From Methanoregula sp. (lineage in GTDB: Archaea; Halobacteriota; Methanomicrobia; Methanomicrobiales; Methanospirillaceae), in NCBI RefSeq assembly GCF_028712425.1, contig NZ_JAQTQD010000011.1, forward strand, positions 19,089 through 83,088: 64,000 nucleotides of DNA, read 5' to 3'. Positions 27,490 through 37,905 of the stretch are shown piece by piece. The position numbers were made by a program, and so were the translations under genes. The notes under the pieces are model-generated. The model saw nothing but the letters and a program-made list of their open reading frames with translations, was not told where the DNA came from and did no database searches. Each line of letters starts with the position of its first letter. The stretch's first letter is position 1.

Positions 27490-30400
27490 TCATTTCTCTT
27501 TGATCTCTTTCTCCGCTGACCGGAACGCACCTTTCGGGACCGTGATCTCGAACATTGCGCCTTTCCCGTGCGTCCCGATCTCATGGATCGTGATACCGGT
27601 GATTGCCAGGATCTCCCGGACTAAAAAGAGCCCGAAGCCGGTATGCTTCCCGTATCCTTTCTCGAAGATCTTCTGTTTCTCGTTCAGCGGAATGCCGATG
27701 CCATTGTCAGCAAAGGTGATGACGAGTTCACCGTCTTCATTGAGCCCGCACCGGACCGTGATAACCGTCACGGTCCCCCCGTACCGTGCTGCATTGTCAA
27801 AGAGGTTTAAAAAGACCTTCGAGATCATCGGATCGGAGAAGATCTCGCAGGAGCCGCAGCGTATGTCAAGGTCCGGGAGCGGGGGCCTCACGCTCTCGAT
27901 AACGTCCCGGACACTGACCCACACGGGTGCGTGGGCACCCATGTCCTGGTAGGTTTTGGCAAATTCCAACTGGTACTGGACGGTCTCGATCGACGAGGAG
28001 ATCTTCTCCAGGAAGTCCACGACCACCGGATCTGGTTTTTTGAGGGCGGCAAGCTGCGCATAGCCCTGCATGACCGTGAGCTGGTTGGCAACATCGTGCC
28101 GGGTGATGCTGGAGAGGAGGTTGAGCTTCCGGTTGCTCTCCTTTATTGCGTTCTGGACCTGTTTCATCTCCGTGATGTCCCGGGCGTTCCCCAGGTAGGT
28201 CATCACCCGCCCGGTTTTATCGAGAACCGGTGAAACGCTTGATGTATGGACCCGGACCGAACCATCGGCATGGAATATCCGGTACTCAACTCCTGACACC
28301 CGTTTGCCGCCTGCGACCACCTTTCTTAATGCCTCCTCGCAGAGCACAACATCGTCAGGATGGATGAACTTCTGGAATAACTGTCCTGTTACATCCTCCG
28401 GCCTGTACCCGAGAAGTTCCGTGAAGCTGGGCGAGACAAAGGTGAATACACCATCGGGATTGATCAGGTAGATGATATCATACGTGTTCTCGACAAGGAG
28501 GCGGTACTTCTCCTCCGATTCCCTGAGGGCGTTCTCTGCCTGTTTCCGGTGCGAGACGTCATGGATGAGGCCCAAAACCCCAAAGACAGAACCGGAGGAG
28601 TCGAGGAGGGGGATGAGGCGGACATCCAGCCAGAACGTACCGGATGGCAGGTGTTCGATAACCTCATTCCGGTAAGGGATACGCCTTTCAACAATACCGC
28701 GGATCTCCACCATGTATTTCTCGGCGATATCCGGCCGGAAAAGGGAGTAGAGGTTCTTGCCGGTGAGGTTCTCCGGCATGGTGAGCATTGAGCGTGCTCC
28801 CAGCGGATTAATGTACCGGACCGTACCGCTGGTATCCAAAAAGAAGATCATGTCGGGAGAATTCTCGGCAATGAGCCGGTACTTTTCCTCGCTCTCCTTC
28901 AACGCGATCTCAGCGAGCTTACGCCTGGTGATGTCCGTTCCCTCGGCAAGAAGGAACGGGATTTTGTCATCAGCTCCCTTCACGGGCTTGATCGAGAAGT
29001 CGATATACGCGGTGTGGCCATCAGCTGCAATATGTGTTGTCTCGAACCGCACGGTCTCTCCCGATGCAGCCCTCTGTATCGCGTCTTTCAGCTGCTCCTG
29101 TATTTCAGCCGAGTGGGGCCACCAGGCGGCCTCCCGGAAGGGGCGTCCATCCACAACGGATTCCGCAATGCCGGCAAAGTCGAGGGCGGTGCGGTTTGCC
29201 ATGATCACCGTTCCGTCCGGGTCGATCAACCCGATGAACTGGGACGTCTGGTTGGTAATCGCCCTGAACTTTGCCTCGCTTTTCTGGAGGGCCTGGCTGA
29301 TCTCGATCCGGTCCGTAATATCCTGGAGAACCCCGGAAAAGACCAGTTCATCGCCATGCCGGACCGGGCTTGCCATCCCCCGGAACCAGATCACATTTCC
29401 TGAAGGTTTGACAAATTTTCCGGTAAAATCCCAGAGGGTTTCAGAATCAATCGCGGTATGAACCGAATCTATGAACCGGTCCCTGTCTGAAGGGTCTATC
29501 GCGCTTGCGAATGCCGGGAAGAACTCCAAAGGATTGTTGTCGAGGCCGAGGATCTCAAGCGATCTCCCGCTCACATAGTAAAATCCTATGCTGCCTTCGG
29601 ATCGGGCATAGAACTGGAAGACGACTCCCGGCACCGTTGCGGCGATCTCTTCCATCTGCTGCGTCCGGGTGCGGATCTGCTCCTCAGCATCGGCAAGCTC
29701 GTCATACTGTTTCCGGAGTTCTTCCTCGGCATTAGCAAGCTGCTCGAACGCGGCAGATCGCTCGGCTTCCAGCTGCTGTTTCTCCGTCACATCCCGGATG
29801 ATCCCGAGCAGCGCCGGCTGGTCCTGGTACGTGATGAGAGTTACAGTAAACTCGCAGGCCCTGACCTCCCCGTTCCGGGTAACAACACGGGCGGAGAACG
29901 AATGCGGGATGTCTTCCCCCGCCGTTCTCCGGTCCCGTGCTTCCTGCAACCGTGCACGGTCGTCGGGATGGACATGGTCCCAGATGTTTCCGGCAAGGAG
30001 TTCTTCTCCGCTGAACCCGGTGAGTTCAGACGCTCTCCTGTTGGCGAAGAGGAGCCGGTCGCCCCGGTAGATATAGATCGCATCGTTGCTGTGCTCGACA
30101 ACCGTGCGGTACTTCTCTTCTTCTGCCCTGCGTTCCTCCTCCATCCGCTTTGCCTTTAAGAGGTTCCAGAGGCCCTGCATGAGGAGGAGCAGCTCGTTTG
30201 CATCGCTCTCGGTGTAATCGGTTGCCCTGTTGGCCACGCCGGCCACGAGCACAACCCGCCCCTCATCGATCACCGGCACGTTCATGTGCCGGAGGATGTG
30301 GGGATGGCCCTCGGGGTACCCTTTCTTTGCGGGATTCGGGGCCGGATAATCGTTCGTGATGACCGGCCTGCGCTGACGGACTGCCTCCCCCCACAACCCG

Positions 30401-31920
30401 GTCTTCCCGGTCTTGTACACGATCGGTTTTTCCTGCATCGCGCACTCGGCCATCGCCGATCTCGACCAGGCGTACATGGTGAGCTCGCTCTCGTCCTCGT
30501 TCATGAACGCGAGGTATGCAAGCGGGCTCGAGCTGACGATGCAGGCGCCTTCAACTGCATAGGAACGGAGGTCTTCATCACCCTTTTCAGCATGCTCGTA
30601 GAATCCGAGCATGTACTTGAGGCGCAGTTCGCTCTCCCGGATCCTCCGCCCGCTTGCAGCAAGTTCCTCGAACTGCTCCCGGAGTTCGTCACCGGACGCA
30701 GCAAGTTCCTCGTTGACTGCCCGGAGTTTCTCCTCGTCCTTTTTCCGGCTGGTGATATCGACGATGATGCCGCGTGTCCCGGCGACCCTGCCGCCCCTGA
30801 TGACGGGAGAAGAAAAGATCAGGATGGGAAAGCTCGTGCCGTCTTTTCGTAGCGCGGAGTATTCGCGTCCGGCATTATCGCTGATCCCTGTTTCCAGGAT
30901 CGTCTGAAAAAACTCCGAAGCACGGTCCCGGTCCGCAGGTGCAACAGCGCTCCGGAAATCCACGCCACGGGAGAACGTCTCTGCCGTATACCCGAACATG
31001 TCCAGTGCCCGGCGGTTGACATAGATCAGTCTCCCGGTTGCATCGGATTCATAGATCCCAAGGGGCAGCAGTTCGGCAAGTTCGCGGAACCTCCTCTCGC
31101 TCTCCCGTTGGGCTTCCTCGGCCTTCTTCCGGTCAGTGATGTCCCGGATCGATTCGATTGCGCCAGTGATATTTCCGGCCTTGTCATAGAGGGGGCTGGC
31201 TTTCGCAATGACAAAGATCCGTTTCCCTTTCGGTGCCGGCAGGCCGGTCTCTGCGGAAAGGGTATTCCCGTCCCTCCGGATATTGGAATAGCGCCGGGAA
31301 ACCTCGTCATCCGGCTCGAAGATCAGGTCGATCAGGATCGCGCGGCGTTCGCTATAGAACGGTAGTGCATACTCGTACTCCCCCTTCCCGAGCATAGCAG
31401 AGGCAGCAATACCGGTCATTTCCTCGATTGCACGGTTCCACGCGATCACCTTCCCGTCCGTGTCGATAGCAAAGGTGGCATCCGGGAGGAAGTTGATGAG
31501 GTCAGAAAGGCGCCTCTCGGAGTCCTGGAGGGCGTACTCGGCCTGCCGTTTGCTGACGGCCTGCCGGATCTTGTGGGCCAGTTCGGCGAACTGTGCTTTG
31601 GGATCGCCCCCTTTCTGGATGTAGAAGTCCGCCCCGTTGTTGATCGCCTCGATCACGACCTCCTCGCGCCCCCGGCCGGTAAAGAGGATAAAGGGGATAG
31701 AGCCATGGGACTCCCGCACGGCTTTTAAAAACTCAATGCCGTTCATCTCCGGCATCTGGTAATCCGAGACAATGGCATCGAAGGAGTGCGCCGCCAGCGC
31801 CGCAAGACCTTCCCTGCCGGACAGGGCAGTCGTTACAGTAAAGTCCCCGCTGGTCGCAAGGAAGGTTTTTCCGATATCGAGCAGTCCCGGTTCATCATCG
31901 ACATAGAGAAGTGACAGCAT
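27490..31920 (-). CDS. REC-multiPAS-GAF-type hybrid sensor histidine kinase
   Basis: REC (SLLYVDDEPGLLDIGK, DAIVSDYQMPEMNG), several PAS S-boxes, SSITRHDVANQLTVMQGYAQL H-box, DNGIGIP ATPase. Confidence 0.92.
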   Translation of the reverse strand: MLSLLYVDDEPGLLDIGKTFLATSGDFTVTTALSGREGLAALAAHSFDAIVSDYQMPEMNGIEFLKAVRESHGSIPFILFTGRGREEVVIEAINNGADFYIQKGGDPKAQFAELAHKIRQAVSKRQAEYALQDSERRLSDLINFLPDATFAIDTDGKVIAWNRAIEEMTGIAASAMLGKGEYEYALPFYSERRAILIDLIFEPDDEVSRRYSNIRRDGNTLSAETGLPAPKGKRIFVIAKASPLYDKAGNITGAIESIRDITDRKKAEEAQRESERRFRELAELLPLGIYESDATGRLIYVNRRALDMFGYTAETFSRGVDFRSAVAPADRDRASEFFQTILETGISDNAGREYSALRKDGTSFPILIFSSPVIRGGRVAGTRGIIVDITSRKKDEEKLRAVNEELAASGDELREQFEELAASGRRIRESELRLKYMLGFYEHAEKGDEDLRSYAVEGACIVSSSPLAYLAFMNEDESELTMYAWSRSAMAECAMQEKPIVYKTGKTGLWGEAVRQRRPVITNDYPAPNPAKKGYPEGHPHILRHMNVPVIDEGRVVLVAGVANRATDYTESDANELLLLMQGLWNLLKAKRMEEERRAEEEKYRTVVEHSNDAIYIYRGDRLLFANRRASELTGFSGEELLAGNIWDHVHPDDRARLQEARDRRTAGEDIPHSFSARVVTRNGEVRACEFTVTLITYQDQPALLGIIRDVTEKQQLEAERSAAFEQLANAEEELRKQYDELADAEEQIRTRTQQMEEIAATVPGVVFQFYARSEGSIGFYYVSGRSLEILGLDNNPLEFFPAFASAIDPSDRDRFIDSVHTAIDSETLWDFTGKFVKPSGNVIWFRGMASPVRHGDELVFSGVLQDITDRIEISQALQKSEAKFRAITNQTSQFIGLIDPDGTVIMANRTALDFAGIAESVVDGRPFREAAWWPHSAEIQEQLKDAIQRAASGETVRFETTHIAADGHTAYIDFSIKPVKGADDKIPFLLAEGTDITRRKLAEIALKESEEKYRLIAENSPDMIFFLDTSGTVRYINPLGARSMLTMPENLTGKNLYSLFRPDIAEKYMVEIRGIVERRIPYRNEVIEHLPSGTFWLDVRLIPLLDSSGSVFGVLGLIHDVSHRKQAENALRESEEKYRLLVENTYDIIYLINPDGVFTFVSPSFTELLGYRPEDVTGQLFQKFIHPDDVVLCEEALRKVVAGGKRVSGVEYRIFHADGSVRVHTSSVSPVLDKTGRVMTYLGNARDITEMKQVQNAIKESNRKLNLLSSITRHDVANQLTVMQGYAQLAALKKPDPVVVDFLEKISSSIETVQYQLEFAKTYQDMGAHAPVWVSVRDVIESVRPPLPDLDIRCGSCEIFSDPMISKVFLNLFDNAARYGGTVTVITVRCGLNEDGELVITFADNGIGIPLNEKQKIFEKGYGKHTGFGLFLVREILAITGITIHEIGTHGKGAMFEITVPKGAFRSAEKEIKEK

Positions 31921-32208
31921 GCAGGTTGTCCCATGAGGGAGAGATTGAGTACAATGTGACCCGATGAAAAATTGTCCGGAAGAAAGATGAATGTTACGTG
32001 CTCATGCGGGCCATCAGCGCAGGGCACGAATGGGAATTCTGTCGTCTTTTCATTCAGGAAAATTGGGAAGAGGGATAGTATGTGCTCATGGTATCGGGCT
32101 CTGAAACAGACTATCGCTCTGGTCGAAGCTTCGGAACAAAAAGAACAGCGATACGTTCCTCTCCTCCTCGAATTGCGCTTCGCTCAAGTCTCGGATAGGA
32201 AAAGGGAA

Positions 32209-32282
32209 CGGGCCTGAAGGGATTTGAACCCTTGACCTGCGGATTAAGAGTCCGCCGCTATGCCGAACTAAGCTACAGACCC
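32209..32282 (-). tRNA. tRNA-Lys (anticodon CTT)
   Basis: Reverse complement GGGTCTGTAGCTTAGTTCGGCATAGCGGCGGACTCTTAATCCGCAGGTCAAGGGTTCAAATCCCTTCAGGCCCG; loop CTCTTAA. Confidence 0.94.
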
Positions 32283-32445
32283 GCTTACTTAGGCCTAATA
32301 ATGTGGTTGATGATTGCGAATAAAGGTTGCGGATAATGCCCGGGAAAAATCACCGCATCTTCCCATTTCCGGAAGAACGCGATACAATATCCGCCCACAC
32401 CGGTTGCAATTCCTTATTATCCAAAACAGATAGATCTTCAGTACA

Positions 32446-33918
32446 ATGCCACTGGAACCACCGGTTGGACAACAGGGGCCGGTCAAATACGGGATCTTCG
32501 GGTGCGGGACCAACGGGTTCAACATCATCCTCGAACTGGCAAAGGACCATGAACGGGCAATGGTTGTCGACAGGGACGAATCCCGGGTCCGGAGCCTTAA
32601 AGACCAGAATTTCGAGGCGTACCAGCGCGACATCGCCTCGTCCGAGATGCTTGCCGGGCTCCCCCCCTTCGAGATTGCATTCGTCATGACTGGTGATGGC
32701 GACGCGAACCTTGCTGCGTTGCTCGCGATAAAGAAGCGCCACACCTCCGTCCAGGTGGTTGCCCGTGCAACGGACCCGGCGAACGGGCAGAAACTGACGG
32801 CTGCCGGTGCCGATATCGTCCTCTACCCGCAGGAAGTCGTGGCCCGGTCCGCGGTACTCCAGATCAAAAAACAGCACTCGAGCCGGATCGCGCAGCGGCT
32901 TTTCACGATGATTGCCGGCTGGGAGGGGACGCTGGGGATCATCACCCACAAGAACCCGGACCCGGATGCCATCTCCTCCGCCATGGCCCTTGCCGAGATT
33001 GCAAAGAAGGCGAACAGCAAGTCCCTTACCCCCCGCATTTTTTACGAAGGCAACATCGGGCACCAGGAGAACCGGACCTTTGTCAACCTGCTGGACATCA
33101 AGATGGAGCGCCTGACGCCGGATGCTCTCGCACAATGCACCTACCTCGCCCTCGTGGACTGCTCGGGCCCCGGTGCCAATAACGACATCCCCGCCCAGAC
33201 CAAGATCAACATCATCATCGACCACCACAAGGAGGGGAACCACCCAGCCGGGCAGGGCTGTTTCATCGATATCCGGCCCGGGGTCGGCGCAACCGCAAGC
33301 ATCATGACCCAGTACCTGCAGGAGCTGGACATCCCCGTGGACAAGCGTGTCGCAACCGCCCTGCTCTATGGTATCCGGACCGACACCAAGGAGTTCAAGC
33401 GCAACGTCACCCCGCAGGACCTGAGTTATGCGGGCTTCCTGCTGCCCCTGACGGACGCGGAACTACTCGACAAGATCATGTCCCCGTCCATGTCGCAGGA
33501 GACCCTCGATGTGATGGGAAAGGCCATCCATGAGCGGAAGATCCAGAGCGGGTACCTCTTCGCGAACGTCGGCTACGTGATGAATCGCGACTCCCTTCCG
33601 CAGGCAGCCGATCTTTTAATCACGCTCGAGGGCGTGAACACCGCGCTCGTGTACGGCATCACCGACTCCGCGATTGTCATATCGGCCCGCAACCGCGACA
33701 TCCGGCTCCACGTCGGCAACGCCCTTGCGGAGGCGTTCGGGGACATAGGCGATGCCGGCGGCCACCCGAACATGGGGGCGGCTAGCCTTCCGCTGAACTA
33801 CTTCGGGAAGGTGGAGGACAAGGAGAAACTCCTCGCAATCGTGATCGAGCCAATCCTCCAGAAGTTCCGGACCCTTGTTGGCCTCGAGAACGAGGGGAAG
33901 AAGAACGGCGCCCCATAG
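32446..33918 (+). CDS. TrkA-N (RCK)-DHH/DHHA1 phosphoesterase fusion
   Basis: KYGIFGCGTNGFNIILELAKDH Rossmann; GIITHKNPDPDAISSAMAL and IIIDHHKEG DHH motifs; C-terminal GDAGGHPNMGAAS. Confidence 0.93.
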   Translation: MPLEPPVGQQGPVKYGIFGCGTNGFNIILELAKDHERAMVVDRDESRVRSLKDQNFEAYQRDIASSEMLAGLPPFEIAFVMTGDGDANLAALLAIKKRHTSVQVVARATDPANGQKLTAAGADIVLYPQEVVARSAVLQIKKQHSSRIAQRLFTMIAGWEGTLGIITHKNPDPDAISSAMALAEIAKKANSKSLTPRIFYEGNIGHQENRTFVNLLDIKMERLTPDALAQCTYLALVDCSGPGANNDIPAQTKINIIIDHHKEGNHPAGQGCFIDIRPGVGATASIMTQYLQELDIPVDKRVATALLYGIRTDTKEFKRNVTPQDLSYAGFLLPLTDAELLDKIMSPSMSQETLDVMGKAIHERKIQSGYLFANVGYVMNRDSLPQAADLLITLEGVNTALVYGITDSAIVISARNRDIRLHVGNALAEAFGDIGDAGGHPNMGAASLPLNYFGKVEDKEKLLAIVIEPILQKFRTLVGLENEGKKNGAP

Positions 33919-33959
33919 GGCGCATCAAGCCGGAGGGCCGGGAGGATCGGGCGAAACCA

Positions 33960-34580
33960 ATGCAATATTCCGAATGGGAACCCCACTACCGCGAGATCCT
34001 CGAATACTTCGGGTTCGACCGGGCAGGAGATGAAGAGGCTGCCCGTATCCTCGCATCGCTCCTCGACCGCGACAACCTCATCTCGCTTGTCACGATAACT
34101 GACGGAAACGAGGTGACGGTCTGCGGGAACGCCCCGTGCCTGAAACAGGACCTCGCCGCAGTCCATGGGGTTGTCTTTGCCGCCGATGCCGCGGCAGAAG
34201 TGCTGGACGATGCCGGTATCCTGCCGGATGCGGTATTCACGGACCTTGACGGGGCAACCGACCGGCTCATTGAGATGAACCGGCAGGGAACCATCGTGGT
34301 GGTCCATGCCCATGGCGACAACATCCCGCTCCTGAAACACTGGGTCCCGCGGTTCCCGGGCAGGATCGTGGGGACAACACAGGCCGCCCCCCTGCCGCAC
34401 GTGCACAACTTCGGCGGGTTCACGGACGGCGACCGGGCAGCCTTTGCGGCTCACGAGCTCGGGGCAGCACGGATAACCCTCGCGGGATTCGACCTTGACG
34501 ACACGGACGTTGACCCCTTAAAACGCGGGAAACTCTTCTGGGCACGGAAACTTCTTGCCCTGATTGGGATCACGGCATGA
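33960..34580 (+). CDS. mptE: 6-hydroxymethyl-7,8-dihydropterin pyrophosphokinase, MptE-like (DUF115)
   Basis: FTDLDGATDRLIEMNRQGTIVVVHAHGDNIPLLK; GFTDGDRAAFAAHELGAARITLAGFD. Confidence 0.87.
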   Translation: MQYSEWEPHYREILEYFGFDRAGDEEAARILASLLDRDNLISLVTITDGNEVTVCGNAPCLKQDLAAVHGVVFAADAAAEVLDDAGILPDAVFTDLDGATDRLIEMNRQGTIVVVHAHGDNIPLLKHWVPRFPGRIVGTTQAAPLPHVHNFGGFTDGDRAAFAAHELGAARITLAGFDLDDTDVDPLKRGKLFWARKLLALIGITA

Positions 34581-36220
34581 CCCGCACTGCGTTCATCCTC
34601 GACGGGTACGTTGACGAGCCCGCGTGTCTCGGAGTCCCCCCCTATGTCTCGCCCTACATCCGCACCGTGGCAGGTGCGCTCGTATCCCGCGGGTATTCCG
34701 TCCGGTACCTCACCATCGACCAGCTGAGAAAAGAGCCGCTGCGGGCTGGTGATCTGAACAAGGCTGACCTGCTGGTCATGATCGCGGGGGTGACGGTACC
34801 GGGGAAATATCTCGGGGGAACTCCCGCAACGCTCACCGAGATCCAGCAGGTCGGCCACATGGTGAAGGGGCCAAGGAAACTGATCGGAGGCCCCATCGGC
34901 TTTGGGTATGCCGGGGAGGGTGGGCAAAAAGCAGTCCGGCAGGTGATCAGCGGATTTGATGCCCTGCTCTCCGGTGAACCAGCGGTTGCGCTGGACAATT
35001 ACCTGGACGGGAACGAGCCTGAAGGAGTACTGGATTATTCCCGCACCGATCCGTGGAGCATTGCGGGAAGCAGCATCATCATACAACACCCCGACTTCCC
35101 GTTCGTGATGTGCGAGCTGGAGACTGCCCGGGGCTGTCCGCACGGGGCAACGGGCGGCTGTTCGTTCTGCACGGAGCCGTTCTACGGCATGCCGCGCTAC
35201 CGGACCATTGCCGCAGTTGCCGGGGAGGTTGCCGCACTCCATGCCGCTGGTGCCCGGCATTTCCGGGTGGGTAGGCAACCGGATATCCTCGCGTACGGGG
35301 CCGGGACGGGAGAGTATCCCGCACCGGAACCGGAGAAACTCGATGCCCTCTTCTCCGCGATCCGCTCTGCCGCACCGGAACTCAGGACACTCCACATCGA
35401 CAACACCAACCCGCAGACCATTGCCCGGCACGAGGACGCGGCAAGGGAAGCGCTCCGGGCGATCATCCGGCACCACACCCCGGGTGATGTTGCCGCGTTC
35501 GGCATGGAGACGGCCGATCCTGCGGTTGTCCGGGCAAACAACCTCAAAGCCCTGCCGGATGAGGTATTCTCTGCTATCCGGATTGTCAACGAAGAAGGCG
35601 GGAAACGCCGAAACAATGTCCCCGAACTCCTCCCGGGCCTCAACTTCGTCTGCGGGCTTGCCGGGGAGACGGAAGAGACGTATGATCTCAATGAGCAGTT
35701 CCTCGCCCGAGTCCTGGATGCCGGCCTCTCGGTGCGGCGGGTGAACATCCGGCAGGTGATGCCGTTTGAAGGCACCCGGGCTTATACAGACAACACGCTC
35801 GGGAAGCACGAGCGCCGGTTCCGGCAGTTCAAGGAATTTGTCCGGAACCGGATCGACCTGCCGATGCTCCGGCGGGTATTCCCGATTGGCACGGTTCTCA
35901 GAGATGTGCGGGTCGAAGTATCGGGGGACCTCTCGTTCGGGAGGCAGCCGGGCTCTTACCCGATCCTTGTCGGCATCCCGCTCCGGCTCCCTGAAAGGAC
36001 GGTTACCGACGCCGTTGTCGTTGACTGGGGGATGCGGTCGGTTACTGCTCTCCCCGTCCCGATCGCGATCAATACCCTGCCTGCGTCAGCCATCAAGTGG
36101 CTGCCGGGTGTGGGGAAGAAGAAAGTGGCAGCCGTTATTGCAAAGCGGCCGTTTGCCGATCCTGCCGCATACCGGAAGGTCGCAGGGGACTCTCCGGTAG
36201 ACGGCCTGCTGAAATTCTGA
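34577..36220 (+). CDS. Radical SAM protein with C-terminal helix-hairpin-helix
   Basis: ETARGCPHGATGGCSFCTEPFYG cluster; GMETADPAVVRANNLK; C-terminal IKWLPGVGKKKVAAVIAKRPF; ATGA overlap with mptE. Confidence 0.88.
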   Translation: MTRTAFILDGYVDEPACLGVPPYVSPYIRTVAGALVSRGYSVRYLTIDQLRKEPLRAGDLNKADLLVMIAGVTVPGKYLGGTPATLTEIQQVGHMVKGPRKLIGGPIGFGYAGEGGQKAVRQVISGFDALLSGEPAVALDNYLDGNEPEGVLDYSRTDPWSIAGSSIIIQHPDFPFVMCELETARGCPHGATGGCSFCTEPFYGMPRYRTIAAVAGEVAALHAAGARHFRVGRQPDILAYGAGTGEYPAPEPEKLDALFSAIRSAAPELRTLHIDNTNPQTIARHEDAAREALRAIIRHHTPGDVAAFGMETADPAVVRANNLKALPDEVFSAIRIVNEEGGKRRNNVPELLPGLNFVCGLAGETEETYDLNEQFLARVLDAGLSVRRVNIRQVMPFEGTRAYTDNTLGKHERRFRQFKEFVRNRIDLPMLRRVFPIGTVLRDVRVEVSGDLSFGRQPGSYPILVGIPLRLPERTVTDAVVVDWGMRSVTALPVPIAINTLPASAIKWLPGVGKKKVAAVIAKRPFADPAAYRKVAGDSPVDGLLKF

Positions 36221-36381
36221 TCTTCTTTCTTGCACGGCCCCGGCCCTGCCATGCGGGTTCCCCTGAACTGGTGAAGGGGGGTCGGGCGGTGTACTTGTGC
36301 CGGGCCCCCGGCGCCCCACAACCATACCTCCGGTCCGAAGTGCACCATGTGGAGAGAAAATGAGGGGAGGGTATTTGGAGT

Positions 36382-37515
36382 TCAGACCTGCCGGAGTTCC
36401 GTAACCTTCAGGATGTCCGTCCGGGTCACGATCCCGAGGATCTTCCCGTCAGCCACAACAGGGATCCGCCCGATATCCTTTGCCGACATGATCCGGAGGG
36501 CGTCGATGACCGGGGCCTCCGGGGGGAGCGTGATGATCTCGCGGGTCATGATGTCCCTCACCTGCATGGCCTCGCGATCGATGGGCGAGGTCTTGTTGAT
36601 GTCTGCCAGCGTGATCATGCCAACCAGCGTGTCCCGCTCGATGACCGGAAAGCCGAGATGCTTGCTTGAGTACATCATGGTGATGACCTGGCTCACCGGC
36701 ACTGTGGGCCCTACGGTTGCCACCGGGCTCGACATCATGGATCCGACCGTGACGTCCTGCAGGAGGTGGCTGTACTTGACGGCACTCGACTCCATGTTCG
36801 CCCCGATATAGATGAAGAGGGCGATCAGGATCAAAAAGGGCGAGAACGCAAAGAGGCCGACAATACCAAAGAGGATGGCAAAGCCCTTGCCGATATCTGC
36901 GGCGATCTGGGTTGCCCGGTGCAGGGGCATCCGCTGCGCAAGCCATGCCCGGAGCACCCGGCCCCCGTCCATGGGGAATGCCGGGATCAGGTTGAAGACG
37001 CAGAGGATGATGTTGAGCACCCCGAGGTAGCCCAGCGTAAAGATGAGGACGCCTGCCATGCCCGGGTCGTCCGTGAACAACGGGACGGCATAGATGAGCA
37101 GTGAACAGAGGATCCCGAAGATGAGGCTTGCGATCGGCCCGACAAGGGCCATCGGGAGTTCCGCTTTCGGGTCCGGGACTCCCTCTTCCATGGTCGCGAT
37201 GCCGCCGAAGATCATCAGCGTGATGCTTTTGATGGCGATCCCTTTTGCCCGGGCAACGAGCGAATGGGCGAGCTCGTGGACGAGGACCCCGAAGAAGAGG
37301 CCAAAGGCAACGATGGTCCCGAGCACCCACGGCATATACCCCGCAGTCGCAACCGAGGTGTCGATTTGGACCTGGTAGATGTCCTCCAGCATACCGACCG
37401 TGAGAGGGATCTGGCTGCCGATGATCCAGGCAAAGAGGGGGATGACAAGCAGGAACGTATAGTGGATCAGGATCGGAATCCCGAAAATGCGCCCGATCCG
37501 GAAAGATCCGTCCAT
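36382..37515 (-). CDS. Site-2 protease family (M50) membrane metallopeptidase with CBS domains
   Basis: FFGVLVHELAHSLVA (HExxH), LIPAFPMDGGRVLRA, paired CBS domains. Confidence 0.93.
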   Translation of the reverse strand: MDGSFRIGRIFGIPILIHYTFLLVIPLFAWIIGSQIPLTVGMLEDIYQVQIDTSVATAGYMPWVLGTIVAFGLFFGVLVHELAHSLVARAKGIAIKSITLMIFGGIATMEEGVPDPKAELPMALVGPIASLIFGILCSLLIYAVPLFTDDPGMAGVLIFTLGYLGVLNIILCVFNLIPAFPMDGGRVLRAWLAQRMPLHRATQIAADIGKGFAILFGIVGLFAFSPFLILIALFIYIGANMESSAVKYSHLLQDVTVGSMMSSPVATVGPTVPVSQVITMMYSSKHLGFPVIERDTLVGMITLADINKTSPIDREAMQVRDIMTREIITLPPEAPVIDALRIMSAKDIGRIPVVADGKILGIVTRTDILKVTELRQV

Positions 37516-37566
37516 AATAAAGGGTTATCTTTTTAACTCTTAAGTATATACTTTCATCTGATAACG

Positions 37567-37839
37567 ATGGAAACCCAGATTACCGAGCTGTTCGGGCTTC
37601 AGATTTATACGGACAAGGGCATGTTCATTGGCGAAGTCGAGGATGTTGTCCTTGACGTGGAATCCAAGAAAATGGAGTCGCTCGTCGTCGGCAAGGTCAA
37701 CGACCAGCTCTTCGAGCTCAAGAATTATAAGGGCCTCAAGATCCCGTACCGGATCATCAGCGCAATCGACGATATCGTCCTGATCCGCCACCTGCCCGGA
37801 GCCTTTGCCGGCGGCAGCGGCAGCGGCGACATGGAATAA
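37567..37839 (+). CDS. PRC-barrel domain protein
   Basis: ELFGLQIYTDKGMFIGEVEDVVLDVESKKMESLVVG. Confidence 0.88.
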   Translation: METQITELFGLQIYTDKGMFIGEVEDVVLDVESKKMESLVVGKVNDQLFELKNYKGLKIPYRIISAIDDIVLIRHLPGAFAGGSGSGDME

Positions 37840-37905
37840 TCTCATCCTAAACCTTGAGGACAGCGGGAGATTCCACGGTATTTTCTCCTCCCGCATGGTA
37901 CTCCT

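Noticed and set aside
34451-35809. 452-aa minus-strand ORF
   Set aside because: Antisense shadow of the radical SAM gene
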